A stretch of 64,000 nt of DNA from Pseudoflavonifractor sp. An44 (GCF_002161675.1 NZ_NFIH01000015.1:1-64000); one strand, 5' to 3'. Numbered from the stretch's first letter, positions 53,429 to 63,177 are shown. A program made the numbers and translations. The notes: a model not told the origin generated them from the sequence alone.

Positions 53429-54577
53429 TCAAATTAACAAGTCACGGACTGCCTGCCGGGCGGCACGGTCTGCCTCCAGCACGTCCTCCAGGGTGTCGGC
53501 GGGTTTGGACGCCACCCGCTCCAACGCGCCCTCTACCAGCCGGGCAATGTCCAGGAAGGAGATCTTCTCCTCCAGGAACAGCTCCACTGCCACCTCGTTG
53601 GCCCCGTTGAGAATGGCCGTCGAGGTGCCGCCCTTCTGGGCGCACTCCAGAGCCAATCCCAGGCACCGGAAGGTGTCCGGGTCGGGCTTGGCGAAGGTCA
53701 GGGGCGGACAGGTAAGCAGGTCCAGCGGGGTGGCAGGGCCGGGGGTGCGCTCCGGCCAGGTCAAAGCGTACTGGATGGGCACCCGCATGTCTGCTGTGCC
53801 CAGCTGGGCCAGAATAGCACCGTCGTTGAACTCCACCAGAGAGTGGATGATGCTCTCCCGATGCACCACCACCTGAATCTGCTGGGGTGGCATGTGGTAG
53901 AGCCGCATGGCCTCGATAAACTCCAATCCCTTGTTCATCAACGTGGCGGAGTCGATGGTGATCTTAGCACCCATGGCCCAGTTGGGGTGGCGCAGCGCCT
54001 GGGCCCGGGTCACATGCTCCAGTTCCTCTCGTGTTTTTCCAAAGAAGGGGCCGCCGGAAGCGGTGATGATGAGGCGCTTCACCTCGCCCCGGTCCTTGCA
54101 GCCCTGGAGGCACTGGAAGATGGCGGAGTGCTCCGAGTCCACAGGGACGATCTCCGCCCCCTTCTCCTCTGCCCGGCGCATCACCAGGTCCCCGGCGCAC
54201 ACCAAGGTCTCCTTATTGGCCAGGGCAATGCGTTTGCCCTGGTCAATGGCCGCCAGAGTGGGCTCCAATCCGGCGATCCCCACCACGGCAGTGACCACGG
54301 TGTCCGCCTGGGGCAGCGTGGCAGCCTCCATCAGGCCCTCCCGGCCTCCCACCACCCGGATGGAGGTATCGGCAAGGCGCTGTTTCAAATCCTGAGCGGC
54401 GGATTCGTCCACCGCCGCCACCAGCTGGGGTTGGAACTGCCGGGCCTGCTGCTCGGCCAGCTCCACGCTGCGATTCACCGTCAGGGCCGCCACCTGGTGG
54501 CCGCAGACCTGGGCCACGTCCAGGGTCTGCCGACCGATGGAGCCGGTGGAGCCTAAAATGGATAAGGTTCGTTTCAT
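53429..54577 (-). CDS. dxr: 1-deoxy-D-xylulose-5-phosphate reductoisomerase
   Basis: The 382-residue NADPH enzyme makes MEP from DXP, the second step of the MEP pathway. The nucleotide loop GSTGSIGRQTLDV is at the N-terminus; metal and substrate motifs VDSEHSAIFQ and ASGGPFF are present. Confidence 0.97.
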   Translation of the reverse strand: MKRTLSILGSTGSIGRQTLDVAQVCGHQVAALTVNRSVELAEQQARQFQPQLVAAVDESAAQDLKQRLADTSIRVVGGREGLMEAATLPQADTVVTAVVGIAGLEPTLAAIDQGKRIALANKETLVCAGDLVMRRAEEKGAEIVPVDSEHSAIFQCLQGCKDRGEVKRLIITASGGPFFGKTREELEHVTRAQALRHPNWAMGAKITIDSATLMNKGLEFIEAMRLYHMPPQQIQVVVHRESIIHSLVEFNDGAILAQLGTADMRVPIQYALTWPERTPGPATPLDLLTCPPLTFAKPDPDTFRCLGLALECAQKGGTSTAILNGANEVAVELFLEEKISFLDIARLVEGALERVASKPADTLEDVLEADRAARQAVRDLLI

Positions 54578-54614
54578 GTTATCCCTCGATTTCTATATCT
54601 GGTCCAGGCCATGG

Positions 54615-55439
54615 TCACAGCACGGGGATGGCCTGGAGGATGAAGAGCACCACAGGGGCACAGAAAATCATACTGTCAAACCGGTCCAGCATTCCCCCAT
54701 GTCCAGGGAGCAGGTGCCCATAGTCCTTGACCCCGAATTCCCGCTTGATGAAGGAGAAGGACAGGTCGCCCAGCTCGGTGGCCAGAGCGCCCACCAGTCC
54801 AGAGAGCACCAAGGGCAGGAAGTTGACCGGATTGTGGCTGATGGCCTGAATGACACCGCCATAGGCCAGCGCATAGAGCACACCAAAGACGAACCCCCCG
54901 ATGTAGCCCTCCAGACTCTTGTTGGGGCTGACCTTGGTGATGCCCCGGTGTTTGCCAAAAAACACGCCCACAAAGTAGGCCCCTGCATCGGTGACAAAGG
55001 CCATAAGCACCGCAAAGAGCACCCAATACTCTCCATGGTCCATCATTTTCAGCAAGACCAGAGCGGACAGGCCCAGAGGAATGAGGACACCGGAGAACAG
55101 GGTGAGCATCACATGGTAAAAGCCAATGGGTGCCGTCCCCTCGTCATAGGCCCGAATGGCGCACCAAAAGGACACGGCCATCACCACAAAGGTACACACG
55201 CTTACTGTGGTGGTTCCCTTCCCCATCCAGCAACCCAGGGGGATCAGAGCGGCAGAGAGCACCGCAACACAGGTCATCCAGGGGGAGACTTTATCCTCCC
55301 CGGCCGCCCGCAGCAGCTCAAAAGAAGCAGCGGCGGCAATGGCTGCCACCACAATGGACCAAATCAGGGGCGAGCTGGGCAGCATGGCCAGCAACAGCAG
55401 AGGGACCAACACCACTGCAACCGCAATTCGTACCAGCAT
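54615..55439 (-). CDS. cdsA: Phosphatidate cytidylyltransferase
   Basis: The 274-residue membrane enzyme makes CDP-diacylglycerol from phosphatidate and CTP. It has about eight helices and the C-terminal family signature (SFIKREFGVKDYG, then GHGGMLDRFDS). Three bases separate it from uppS. Confidence 0.95.
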   Translation of the reverse strand: MLVRIAVAVVLVPLLLLAMLPSSPLIWSIVVAAIAAAASFELLRAAGEDKVSPWMTCVAVLSAALIPLGCWMGKGTTTVSVCTFVVMAVSFWCAIRAYDEGTAPIGFYHVMLTLFSGVLIPLGLSALVLLKMMDHGEYWVLFAVLMAFVTDAGAYFVGVFFGKHRGITKVSPNKSLEGYIGGFVFGVLYALAYGGVIQAISHNPVNFLPLVLSGLVGALATELGDLSFSFIKREFGVKDYGHLLPGHGGMLDRFDSMIFCAPVVLFILQAIPVL

Positions 55440-55442
55440 CCC

Positions 55443-56192
55443 TTACACCCCTCCAAATCGCCGGGAGCGATTCTGAAAATCGGCAATTGCCCGCAGCAAC
55501 TCCTCTTTGGTGAAGTCGGGCCACAGCACGTCGGTAAAGTAAAACTCAGAGTAGGCGGACTGCCACAGCAGGAAGTTGGAAATGCGCACCTCGCCGCTGG
55601 GACGAATCACAAGGTCCGGGTCGGGCACGCCAGCCGAATAGAGCAGATCGCCCAGAGCATCCTCGGTGAGATCCTCAGGATTCGCCTGCCCCTGCTGGCA
55701 CCGACGGGCAAACTCCGTCGCCGCCCGGATGATCTCCGCCCGGCCGCCGTAGTTGAAGCAGATGTTCACCTGGCAGCCGTCATAGCCCTTGGAAATCTCC
55801 TCCGTCTGATGACACAGCTCTTGGAGTTTCGGACTCAGCGGGGACAGGTCTCCGAAAAAGGCCATTTTCACCTTGTCCTTGGCCATGGTCTCAATGGCCT
55901 CTTTGAGATACCGCTCCAACAGGCCCATGATGGAGGACACCTCATCCTCCGGCCGCTTCCAGTTCTCCGTGGAAAAGGCATACACCGTCAGGTACTCCAG
56001 CCCCAGCTCCTTGGCATAGGTGGCAATGGTGCGGAAGGTCTCCGCCCCGGCGGCGTGTCCCGCCTTGCGGGGCAGGCCCCGCTTTTTGGCCCAACGGCCG
56101 TTGCCGTCCATGATGATGGCAATATGCCTGGGCAAATGGCTCATATCTACCTGGGGCGCCTGGGTTTTACGATTAAATAACGCCATATTCAC
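55443..56192 (-). CDS. uppS: Undecaprenyl diphosphate synthase
   Basis: The 249-residue cis-prenyltransferase makes the C55 lipid carrier for peptidoglycan and wall polymers. IIMDGNGRWAKKRG carries the catalytic Asp; VIRPSGEVRISNF is the distal substrate motif. The start is GTG 56192 or the ATG two codons later (56186); TTAGGA precedes both. Confidence 0.96.
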   Translation of the reverse strand: MNMALFNRKTQAPQVDMSHLPRHIAIIMDGNGRWAKKRGLPRKAGHAAGAETFRTIATYAKELGLEYLTVYAFSTENWKRPEDEVSSIMGLLERYLKEAIETMAKDKVKMAFFGDLSPLSPKLQELCHQTEEISKGYDGCQVNICFNYGGRAEIIRAATEFARRCQQGQANPEDLTEDALGDLLYSAGVPDPDLVIRPSGEVRISNFLLWQSAYSEFYFTDVLWPDFTKEELLRAIADFQNRSRRFGGV

Positions 56193-56244
56193 GCATCCTA
56201 ATCTATTTCAAAGTATGGACATTCCATCCCAAAAATACAACACA

Positions 56245-56268
56245 AGCGGGGCGTACCTTCGCCCCGCT
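56245..56268 (-). terminator. Hairpin between frr and uppS
   Basis: AGCGGGGCG pairs with CGCCCCGCT around a 6-base loop; TGTGTTGTATTTTT follows on the minus strand. It may be a partial terminator separating pyrH-frr from the lipid genes. Confidence 0.6.
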
Positions 56269-56294
56269 GGTATTGTATGGTACAACGGTGTCAA

Positions 56295-56849
56295 TTACAC
56301 CGCCATGAGCTCCTTTTCCTTCTCTGCGGTGAGAGCGTCGATCTCCTTGCACCGCTTGTCGGTGATGGTCTGAATCTCATCCTCGTAGTCCTTGTACTGG
56401 TCCTCGGTGATCTCAGACTTCTTCTTCAAATCCTTGAAGTGCTCCATGGCGTCCCGGCGGATGTTGCGGATGGCAACCTTACCGCTCTCGCCATACTTGC
56501 GCACCTGGCGGGTCAACTCCATACGGCGCTCCTCGGTAAGCTGGGGGAAGGACAGGCGGATGACACGGCCGTCGTTCTGGGGGTTGATGCCCAGATCGGA
56601 GCACAGAATGGCCCGCTCAATCTCCTTAAGCAGGGAGCCGTCCCAGGGCTGGATGGCCAGGGTGCGGGGGTCCGGGGTGGAAATGCTGGCCACCTGCTGA
56701 ATGGGGGTGGGAGTACCATAGTATTCCACCTGGATGCGGTCCAGAACACCCGCGTTGGCACGGCCAGCGCGGACACCGGCGAAATCGCTCTTGACCACCT
56801 CAATGGTCTTGACCATCTTTCCGTCAAAGGGCTTGCACAGTTCCGTCAT
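56295..56849 (-). CDS. frr: Ribosome recycling factor
   Basis: The 184-residue protein splits post-termination ribosomes together with EF-G. The family pattern VRAGRANAGVLDRIQVEYYG is near residue 28 (shown in part), with QPWDGSLLKEIERAI and NDGRVIRL. Normal length. It follows pyrH by 12 bp. Confidence 0.97.
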   Translation of the reverse strand: MTELCKPFDGKMVKTIEVVKSDFAGVRAGRANAGVLDRIQVEYYGTPTPIQQVASISTPDPRTLAIQPWDGSLLKEIERAILCSDLGINPQNDGRVIRLSFPQLTEERRMELTRQVRKYGESGKVAIRNIRRDAMEHFKDLKKKSEITEDQYKDYEDEIQTITDKRCKEIDALTAEKEKELMAV

Positions 56850-56861
56850 GGTTCTTCCTCC

Positions 56862-57578
56862 TTAATCCTTTACAATGGTACCAATCTTCTCACCACGGGC
56901 CACGCGGAGAATGTTCTCCGGGTCCTTCAGGGCAAACAGGACCACGGGGATCTTGTTGTCCATGGACAGAGAGGTGGCTGTGGAGTCCATCACCTGCAGG
57001 TGCTGGGCCAGAATATCGTCATAGGTAATGGTGTCGTACTTCACCGCATTGGGGTCCAGATTGGGGTCGGCGGAGTACACACCGTCCACGTTCTTAGCCA
57101 GCAGGATGACGTCGGCGTCAATTTCAGCGGCCCGCAGCACAGCGGCAGTGTCGGTGGAGAAGAAGGGGTTGCCGGTACCACAGCCGAAAATCACCACGCG
57201 GCCCTTCTCCAGGTGCCGGATGGCACGGGAGCGGATGTAGGGCTCGGCCATGGCCCGCATCTCAATGGCGGTCTGCACCCGCACGTCCACCCCCTTCTGC
57301 TCCAGGATATCCGCCAGGGCCAGACAATTAATGGTGGTGGCCAGCATACCCATGTGGTCGGCACGGGTGCGCTCCCGCATGCCCTTGCCGTCCTTCAGGC
57401 CGCGCCAGAAGTTGCCGCCGCCCACCACGACGCCGATCTCAATCCCAGCCTTGTTGCACCGGGCGATGGCATCGCACACGCTGTCAATCACATCAAAATC
57501 CAGCCCACGGCCAGCATCCCCGGCCAGAGCTTCACCACTGACCTTCAGCAGGACTCGTTTATACTTCCATTCATTCAT
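56862..57578 (-). CDS. pyrH: UMP kinase
   Basis: The 238-residue hexameric kinase converts UMP to UDP and belongs to the amino-acid kinase fold. [12 protein letters not shown] at the start and [10 protein letters not shown] are visible. It heads the minus-strand run pyrH-frr-uppS-cdsA-dxr-rseP-ispG-polC. ATG 57578 follows CGGAGG by 9 bases. A good promoter was not identified in the 155-bp gap to ylmC, though TAAAAT near 57615 could be a -10. Confidence 0.97.
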   Translation of the reverse strand: MNEWKYKRVLLKVSGEALAGDAGRGLDFDVIDSVCDAIARCNKAGIEIGVVVGGGNFWRGLKDGKGMRERTRADHMGMLATTINCLALADILEQKGVDVRVQTAIEMRAMAEPYIRSRAIRHLEKGRVVIFGCGTGNPFFSTDTAAVLRAAEIDADVILLAKNVDGVYSADPNLDPNAVKYDTITYDDILAQHLQVMDSTATSLSMDNKIPVVLFALKDPENILRVARGEKIGTIVKD

Positions 57579-57733
57579 GGGGTGATACCTCCGAATTTTG
57601 TTATCAGCCCTATTTTAATACAGAATCTCCTTCTTGCCTAGTGGGAAAATTAATTTTTTCCCAAATCTCCTGGTCTCTCCCCTGCATACCGCAAAACCCG
57701 GGGGGATACATATAGAATATAGGAGGGAATACT

Positions 57734-58015
57734 ATGATCTGCAACATTTCTGACCTACAATATAAGGAAGTCATTGATATTGCCGACGGGACGCGGTACG
57801 GATACATCGGGGATGTGGAGATCGATGCCCAAAATGGCACCATTGAAAGCGTCATCATCTCGGGAAAACCCCGGTGGTTTGGCCTTCTGGGCCGGGAACC
57901 GGATACCGTGTTCCCCTGGTCCTCCATCACCCGATTCGGCGAGGACCTCATTTTGGTGGACGGTCGGCAGCGCCGTCAGGAGGCTAAACCGGATACCAAG
58001 CCCCGGCATCCATAA
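57734..58015 (+). CDS. YlmC/YmxH family PRC-barrel protein
   Basis: The 93-residue protein is a small PRC-barrel (DLQYKEVIDIADGTRYGYIGDVEID is its opening region). It contains the family phrase FGLLGREPDTVFPWSSITRFGEDLI. Members are common in spore formers and some are linked to sporulation, but their role is not settled. RBS AGGAGGG precedes ATG 57734. It lies between the divergent pyrH and rpsB units. Confidence 0.9.
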   Translation: MICNISDLQYKEVIDIADGTRYGYIGDVEIDAQNGTIESVIISGKPRWFGLLGREPDTVFPWSSITRFGEDLILVDGRQRRQEAKPDTKPRHP

Positions 58016-58043
58016 ATTTATCGCAAAAAGAAGAAAAAACCAC

Positions 58044-58072
58044 TTGCATATCCCGGGATTCTATGGTAGAAT
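58044..58072 (+). promoter_or_regulatory. rpsB promoter
   Basis: TTGCAT (58044-58049) and TAGAAT (58067-58072) are 17 bp apart. The leader of about 105 bases before the rpsB start contains short dyads and may carry S2 autoregulation, which I cannot confirm. Confidence 0.75.
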
Positions 58073-58185
58073 TTCAGGGCATTCCGCACGGGGGCGGATT
58101 TTTCGTCATGTGCTTTCCTTTGGAAGGTTGGCGCAAGAGATGAGGCTCCCGGAGGTAGTAACTAAATTTTAGGAGGAACTAAACA

Positions 58186-58917
58186 ATGGCAGTCGTATCT
58201 ATGAAGCAGCTGCTGGAGGCCGGCGTGCACTTCGGCCACCAGACCCGTCGGTGGAACCCCAAGATGGCCACCTACATCTACACCGAGCGCAATGGTATCT
58301 ATATCATTGACCTGCAGAAGACCGTGAAGAAGCTGGAGGAGGCCTACTCCTTCGTGCGTGACATCGCCGCCAACGGCCAGTCCCTGCTCTTCGTGGGCAC
58401 CAAGAAGCAGGCTCAGGAGGCCATCAAGGAAGAGGCTTCCCGCTGCGGTATGTACTACGTCAACGCCCGTTGGCTGGGCGGCATGATGACCAACTTCAAG
58501 ACCATGCGCACCCGCGTGGACCGTCTGAACCAGCTCAAGAAGATGCAGGAGGACGGCACCTTCGACATGCTCCCCAAGAAGGAAGTCATGAAGCTGCTGG
58601 GCGAGATCGAGAAGCTGGAGAAGTACCTGGGCGGCGTCGTGGAGATGAAGAAGCTCCCCGGTGCTCTGTTCGTGGTTGACCCCCGCAAGGAGCGCAACGC
58701 CATCAACGAGGCCCGCAAGCTGAACATCCCCATCGTGGCTATCGTGGACACCAACTGCGATCCCGACGAGATCGACTACGTGATTCCCGGCAACGATGAC
58801 GCTATCCGCGCCATCAAGCTCATCTCCTCTGTCATGGCCAACGCCGTGCAGGAGGGCCGCCAGGGTGTGGACGCTGCTCCCGCCGCTGAGGCTGCTGAGG
58901 CTCCCGCTGCTGAGTAA
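58186..58917 (+). CDS. rpsB: 30S ribosomal protein S2
   Basis: The 243-residue protein has [22 protein letters not shown] at the start and [20 protein letters not shown] near the end, and an Ala/Glu tail. AGGAGG lies 9 bases before ATG 58186. Codon use is strongly biased, as expected for a highly expressed gene. Confidence 0.98.
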   Translation: MAVVSMKQLLEAGVHFGHQTRRWNPKMATYIYTERNGIYIIDLQKTVKKLEEAYSFVRDIAANGQSLLFVGTKKQAQEAIKEEASRCGMYYVNARWLGGMMTNFKTMRTRVDRLNQLKKMQEDGTFDMLPKKEVMKLLGEIEKLEKYLGGVVEMKKLPGALFVVDPRKERNAINEARKLNIPIVAIVDTNCDPDEIDYVIPGNDDAIRAIKLISSVMANAVQEGRQGVDAAPAAEAAEAPAAE

Positions 58918-58928
58918 TCAGTGATTGG

Positions 58929-58958
58929 TTGGCGCCCGTCCCGTCGGGCGGGCGCCAA
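58929..58958 (+). terminator. Hairpin between rpsB and tsf
   Basis: TTGGCGCCC pairs with GGGCGCCAA, with extra GC pairs inside. It lacks a long T run and may attenuate or stabilise rather than end transcription. Confidence 0.55.
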
Positions 58959-58991
58959 TTCGTTTATTTACAAATTTGGAGGGAATATACT

Positions 58992-59906
58992 ATGGGTATT
59001 ACCGCTAAGGACGTACAGAAGCTGCGCGAAATGACCGGCGTCGGCATGATGGACTGCAAGAAGGCTCTCACCGAGGCCGAGGGCGACATGGACAAGGCCA
59101 TCGAGATTCTGCGTGAGAAGGGTCTGGCTGCTTCCGCCAAGAAGGCTGGCCGTATTGCCGCCGAGGGTATGGCTTACGCCGCTGTCATCGACGGCGTGGG
59201 CGTGGTGGTCGAGGTCAACGCCGAGACCGACTTCGTGGGCAAGAACGAGAAGTTCGTCAACTTCGTCAAGGGCGTGGCCGCCACTGTGGCTGCCTGCAAC
59301 CCCGCCGACCTGGACGCTCTGATGGCCTGCAAGTACGACGGCACCGACCTGACCGTCCAGGAGCAGCAGCAGGAGATGGTTCTGGTCATCGGTGAGAACA
59401 TCAAGGTCCGCCGCTTTGCCCGCTTCGCTGAGGGCTTCTGCGTGCCCTACATCCACGCTGGCGGCAAGATCGGCGTGCTGGTCTCCCTGAACGTGGAGGG
59501 CGACATCGACGCCACCGAGATTGGCAAGGACGTGGCCATGCAGATCGCTGCTCTGAACCCCCGCTTCTGGGACAAGAGCCAGGTCACCGAGGACGTGCTG
59601 GCTGAGGAGAAGAAGATCATGCTGGTGCAGATGGCCAACGATCCCAAGATGGCCAACAAGCCCGACCAGGTCAAGGAGAAGATCGTGGACGGCAAGCTCA
59701 ACAAGTTCTACTCCGAGAACTGCCTGCTCCAGCAGGAGTTCGTCAAGGACGGCGACATGACTGTGGAGAAGTATATCGCTTCCGCTGCCAAGGCTCTGGG
59801 CGGCACTGTCACCTTCCGTGACGCCGTGCGCTTCGAGAAGGGCGAGGGCATCGAGAAGAAGCAGGAGAACTTCGCTGAGGAGATCGCCAAGCAGCTGGCT
59901 AAGTAA
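58992..59906 (+). CDS. tsf: Elongation factor Ts
   Basis: The 304-residue factor exchanges GDP for GTP on EF-Tu. The N-terminal UBA-like domain holds LREMTGVGMMDCKKAL and the core NAETDFVGKN. ATG 58992 is preceded by GGAGGG. It is paired with rpsB as usual. The bias toward a few codons again marks high expression. Confidence 0.98.
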   Translation: MGITAKDVQKLREMTGVGMMDCKKALTEAEGDMDKAIEILREKGLAASAKKAGRIAAEGMAYAAVIDGVGVVVEVNAETDFVGKNEKFVNFVKGVAATVAACNPADLDALMACKYDGTDLTVQEQQQEMVLVIGENIKVRRFARFAEGFCVPYIHAGGKIGVLVSLNVEGDIDATEIGKDVAMQIAALNPRFWDKSQVTEDVLAEEKKIMLVQMANDPKMANKPDQVKEKIVDGKLNKFYSENCLLQQEFVKDGDMTVEKYIASAAKALGGTVTFRDAVRFEKGEGIEKKQENFAEEIAKQLAK

Positions 59907-59927
59907 TTTTATTTGCCAACCTTTTTC

Positions 59928-59962
59928 GGGGATGCAGGTTTCACCGCCTGCATCCCCTTTTC
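59928..59962 (+). terminator. Terminator of rpsB-tsf
   Basis: GGGGATGCAGG pairs with CCTGCATCCCC, followed by TTTTCTTTT. Confidence 0.88.
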
Positions 59963-59975
59963 TTTTGTGCACTTC

Positions 59976-60004
59976 TTTACAAACCAGCGGGAATGGATTA
60001 CAAT
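59976..60004 (+). promoter_or_regulatory. Promoter of the beta-CASP nuclease gene
   Basis: TTTACA (59976-59981) and TACAAT (59999-60004) are 17 bp apart, 33 bp before the start codon. Confidence 0.7.
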
Positions 60005-60037
60005 GCTATTAGAAGTATTGCATAGGAGGTGCTCTGG

Positions 60038-61639
60038 ATGAAGCTCACATTTTTCGGTGCAGCCAAGGCCGTCACCGGCAGCTGCCACTGTGTGGAGTGC
60101 AACGGATACAAGGTGCTCATTGACTGCGGCTTGCAGCAGGGGCGGGATGAGATCGACAACACCCAGCTGGACTTCATGCCCAGCTACATTCAGGATGTCA
60201 TTGTCACCCACGCCCACATTGACCACTCCGGCCGCATTCCCCTGCTCATCAAGCAGGGATTTGGCGGAAACATCTACTGCACCCGCCTCACCGCCCAACT
60301 GCTGGACATTATGCTGCGGGACTCCGCCCACATCCAAGAGAGTGACGCCAAGTGGGAAAACCAGAAGGGCCAGCGGGCCGGACGTCCCCCGGTGGAGCCC
60401 CTGTACACGCTGGCCGATGTGGAGCGCACCCTCCGCCACCTGGTGGTGTGCGAATACGGCCAAGAGATCCAGGTCAATGACGACATCAAGCTCCGCTTCA
60501 CCGACGCCGGGCACCTGCTGGGCTCGGCCAGCGCCGAGCTGTGGCTGACCGAGAACGGCGAGACCAAAAAGATCGTCTTCTCCGGGGACATTGGCAACCG
60601 GGAGCAGCCCATCATCCGGGACCCCCAGTTCATCTCGGAAGCGGACTATGTGGTCACGGAGAGCACCTACGGGGACCGTCTCCACGACATGGACGTAGAC
60701 CCGGACTACACCGGAGATTTGGCCGCCCTCATTGACGAGACCCTCTCCAAAGGCGGAAATGTGATCATCCCCTCCTTTGCGGTGGGCCGCACCCAGGAGC
60801 TTCTGTACTTTATGCGTGAGATGAAGGAGCAGGGCCTGGTGCGCAGCGTTCCCGATTTTCAGGTGTATGTGGACTCCCCCCTGGCTGGCGCCGCCACCCG
60901 GATTTTCTCCGGCGATCTCCACGGCTATCTGGACGAAGAGGCCATTGAGGCCCTGAAGGGCGGCGCTCTGTTCCAATTTTCCGGCCTCAACATCACCGAG
61001 TCCACTCAGGAGTCCATGGCCCTGAACTCGGACCCCAACCCCAAGGTCATCATCTCTGCCTCGGGCATGTGTGATGCCGGGCGTATCCGCCACCACCTCA
61101 AGCACAACCTGTGGCGGGAGGAGTGCGCTGTGGTGTTTGTGGGCTATCAGGCTGAGGGCAGCTTGGGTCGGCGGCTTCTGGACGGGGTAACACACGTCAA
61201 GCTCTTCGGTGAGGAGATCTCGGTGCGGGCCCGCATCGTCAACTTCCCCGGTCTCTCCTCCCATGCCGATAAAAACGGCCTCATCGCCTGGATTCAGGCC
61301 TATCACCCCCTGCCCCAGCACGTCTTTGTGGTCCACGGCGAGAGCAGCGTCACCGAGCACTACGCCCAGACCCTCCGGGACCTGGGCTTCCAGGCCCACT
61401 CCCCCAACTACGAGGAGGTCTACGACCTGCTCCAGAATCGGATGCTGGCCCCCGGTGTCATTCTGGAGCGGAAGCCCGCCACGGCGCTGCCCGCCCCCGG
61501 CTCTCCTGCCTACCGCCGTCTGGAGGATGTGGGCAAGCGGCTGATGGAGGTCATCGCCCACAACAAGGGCGGCTCCAACAAGGATTTGGGCAAGTTCGCC
61601 GACCAGATTCGGGCCCTCATCGACAAATGGGATCGTTGA
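60038..61639 (+). CDS. Metallo-beta-lactamase/beta-CASP ribonuclease
   Basis: The 533-residue protein is of the CPSF73/Ysh1 type: a metallo-beta-lactamase core with THAHIDHSGRIPLL near 59, a beta-CASP insert, and the late motifs SASGMCDAGRIRHHL and SSHADKNGL. Such enzymes cleave RNA; the bacterial members of this subgroup are poorly characterised and are distinct from RNase J. It carries an extra C-terminal part of about 70 residues (TALPAPGSPAYRRLEDVGKRL, shown in part). ATG 60038 has AGGAGG 8 bases upstream. Confidence 0.9.
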   Translation: MKLTFFGAAKAVTGSCHCVECNGYKVLIDCGLQQGRDEIDNTQLDFMPSYIQDVIVTHAHIDHSGRIPLLIKQGFGGNIYCTRLTAQLLDIMLRDSAHIQESDAKWENQKGQRAGRPPVEPLYTLADVERTLRHLVVCEYGQEIQVNDDIKLRFTDAGHLLGSASAELWLTENGETKKIVFSGDIGNREQPIIRDPQFISEADYVVTESTYGDRLHDMDVDPDYTGDLAALIDETLSKGGNVIIPSFAVGRTQELLYFMREMKEQGLVRSVPDFQVYVDSPLAGAATRIFSGDLHGYLDEEAIEALKGGALFQFSGLNITESTQESMALNSDPNPKVIISASGMCDAGRIRHHLKHNLWREECAVVFVGYQAEGSLGRRLLDGVTHVKLFGEEISVRARIVNFPGLSSHADKNGLIAWIQAYHPLPQHVFVVHGESSVTEHYAQTLRDLGFQAHSPNYEEVYDLLQNRMLAPGVILERKPATALPAPGSPAYRRLEDVGKRLMEVIAHNKGGSNKDLGKFADQIRALIDKWDR

Positions 61640-61672
61640 TGCACTCCAATAGGTAAGGAGACGAAACACTCT

Positions 61673-63013
61673 ATGCACGTACCCCACGTACACCGCCGAA
61701 ACGCCGCCCTGCTCCCAGCTGCCGCTGGATTTGGCGCACTTCTGCTGGTGTTTGGCCTATTTCATTCACAAAATCTTTTTCAGGGTCTATGGACCATGCT
61801 TAGCCATGAGGACGTACTCATCACCGACTATGTAGCTCTGTGCGGAACCGGCCCTGCGTTTGTCAACGCAGGGCTGGTCACCCTCATTGCCGTGGCCATC
61901 TTCTATCTGGTGGGCGAGACGCCCAACGGCTCCACCCTGGTCACCATCAGCCTCATGGCGGGCTTTTCCCTGTTTGGCAAAAATATTCTCAACATCTGGC
62001 CCATTCTCTTTGGCACCGCCCTCTATGCCCTCTGGCGGAAAGAGCCCTTTTCCAAGTACGTCAACGTGGCCATGTTGGGCACTTCCCTGGCCCCCATGGT
62101 CAGCTTCATGGGCTGTGACGTGTCCCCCTGGCTGGGGGCCGTGGTGGGCTTGCTCATCGGCTTTCTCATTGCCCCGGTATCCGAGTACGCCTTCCGCATC
62201 CAAAATGGCATGAATCTGTACTCCACCGGCTTTGCCTGCGGACTGGTGGCCATGATCTTTGTTCCCATCTTCAAAGCCTTAGGCCTGAATCCCGCCTCCC
62301 ACCTGATCTGGTCCACGGGGAACAATCTCACCTTCGGCATCTTTCTAGCTGTGGTGTGTATCATCCTCATTGTGGCTGGGCTCATCCCCACCCCCAGCGC
62401 CACCTTGCGGGGCTACTGGCGGCTGCTCCACACCTCTGGCCGTGCCCCCAGCGACTACCTGCGTGTGTTCGGCCACGGGCCCGTTCTGGTGAACATCGGC
62501 GTCAATGGACTGTTTGCCATGGTATACATTCTGGTCACGGGCGGAGACTTGAACGGACCCACCCTAGGCGGAATTTTCACCATCATGGGCTTTTCCGCCT
62601 ACGGAAAGCACCTGCGCAACATCGCCCCAGTGATGATTGGAGTACTGCTGGGCAGCACCTTCCTCCACGTCTCCGCCAGCCACGAGTCGCTCCAGCTGGC
62701 CTCCCTGTTTGGCACCGCCCTGGCCCCCTTCTCCGGGGTGTTCGGCTGGCCCTTTGGGGTGGTGGCCGGACTCATCCACTCGGCGGTGGTGCTCCAGGCC
62801 GGGCTGCCCCTGGAAGGCATGAACCTGTATAACAACGGCTTTTCTGCAGGCTTGGTGGCCCTGGTGCTCTATCCGGTGATCACATCCCTGTTCCGCCACC
62901 GCCGTCCCACCCTCCAGGACGAGGACCTGTTTGAAATTTACGAGGACGACACGCCTCAATCCCAGGAGTTGCTGGCCGCCCATGCCCATGACGGCATGGA
63001 AGACCCTCTGTGA
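61673..63013 (+). CDS. DUF1576 membrane protein
   Basis: The 446-residue protein has about ten to twelve helices in two similar halves (GTGPAFVNAGLVTLIAVAIFYL and GHGPVLVNIGVNGLFAMVYIL start each repeat; shown in part), which I recognise as DUF1576. The internal repeat suggests a transporter-like inverted or tandem fold. The function is unknown. The start at 61673 has AAGGAG 12 bases upstream, a rather long spacing. Confidence 0.85.
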   Translation: MHVPHVHRRNAALLPAAAGFGALLLVFGLFHSQNLFQGLWTMLSHEDVLITDYVALCGTGPAFVNAGLVTLIAVAIFYLVGETPNGSTLVTISLMAGFSLFGKNILNIWPILFGTALYALWRKEPFSKYVNVAMLGTSLAPMVSFMGCDVSPWLGAVVGLLIGFLIAPVSEYAFRIQNGMNLYSTGFACGLVAMIFVPIFKALGLNPASHLIWSTGNNLTFGIFLAVVCIILIVAGLIPTPSATLRGYWRLLHTSGRAPSDYLRVFGHGPVLVNIGVNGLFAMVYILVTGGDLNGPTLGGIFTIMGFSAYGKHLRNIAPVMIGVLLGSTFLHVSASHESLQLASLFGTALAPFSGVFGWPFGVVAGLIHSAVVLQAGLPLEGMNLYNNGFSAGLVALVLYPVITSLFRHRRPTLQDEDLFEIYEDDTPQSQELLAAHAHDGMEDPL

Positions 63014-63015
63014 CG

Positions 63016-63044
63016 TTGACATGGGACGCCCAATCTGATAAAAT
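63016..63044 (+). promoter_or_regulatory. Promoter of the solute-binding protein gene
   Basis: TTGACA (63016-63021) and TAAAAT (63039-63044) are 17 bp apart. Confidence 0.75.
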
Positions 63045-63132
63045 AATCCTCAGATTGTCGAAGCAATCCTCTGGGCTGTCAGAAGACGGCCGTTGCCATA
63101 TCCCCGCCACACCACAAGATTGGATGAATGAG

Positions 63133-63177
63133 AAGTTCATCAGGAGCACCAGGAGGTGTTCTTGATGAACTTTTTTA
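63133..63177 (+). terminator. Leader terminator/attenuator before the solute-binding gene
   Basis: AAGTTCATCAGGAGCACC pairs with GGTGTTCTTGATGAACTT (one G-T pair and small mismatch allowed), followed by a run of T. It lies between the promoter and the start codon, so about 90 bases of leader precede it. Confidence 0.65.

Noticed and set aside
54537-56180. 547-codon open frame opposite cdsA and uppS
   Set aside because: It spans two real genes and their junction on the other strand, with no domain and a low-complexity composition.
57610-57951. 113-codon frame opposite ylmC
   Set aside because: Antisense to a conserved PRC-barrel gene, with no ribosome site.
59909-61693. 594-codon open frame opposite the beta-CASP nuclease
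   Set aside because: Antisense shadow; the plus-strand gene has all catalytic motifs and a ribosome site, and this one has neither.
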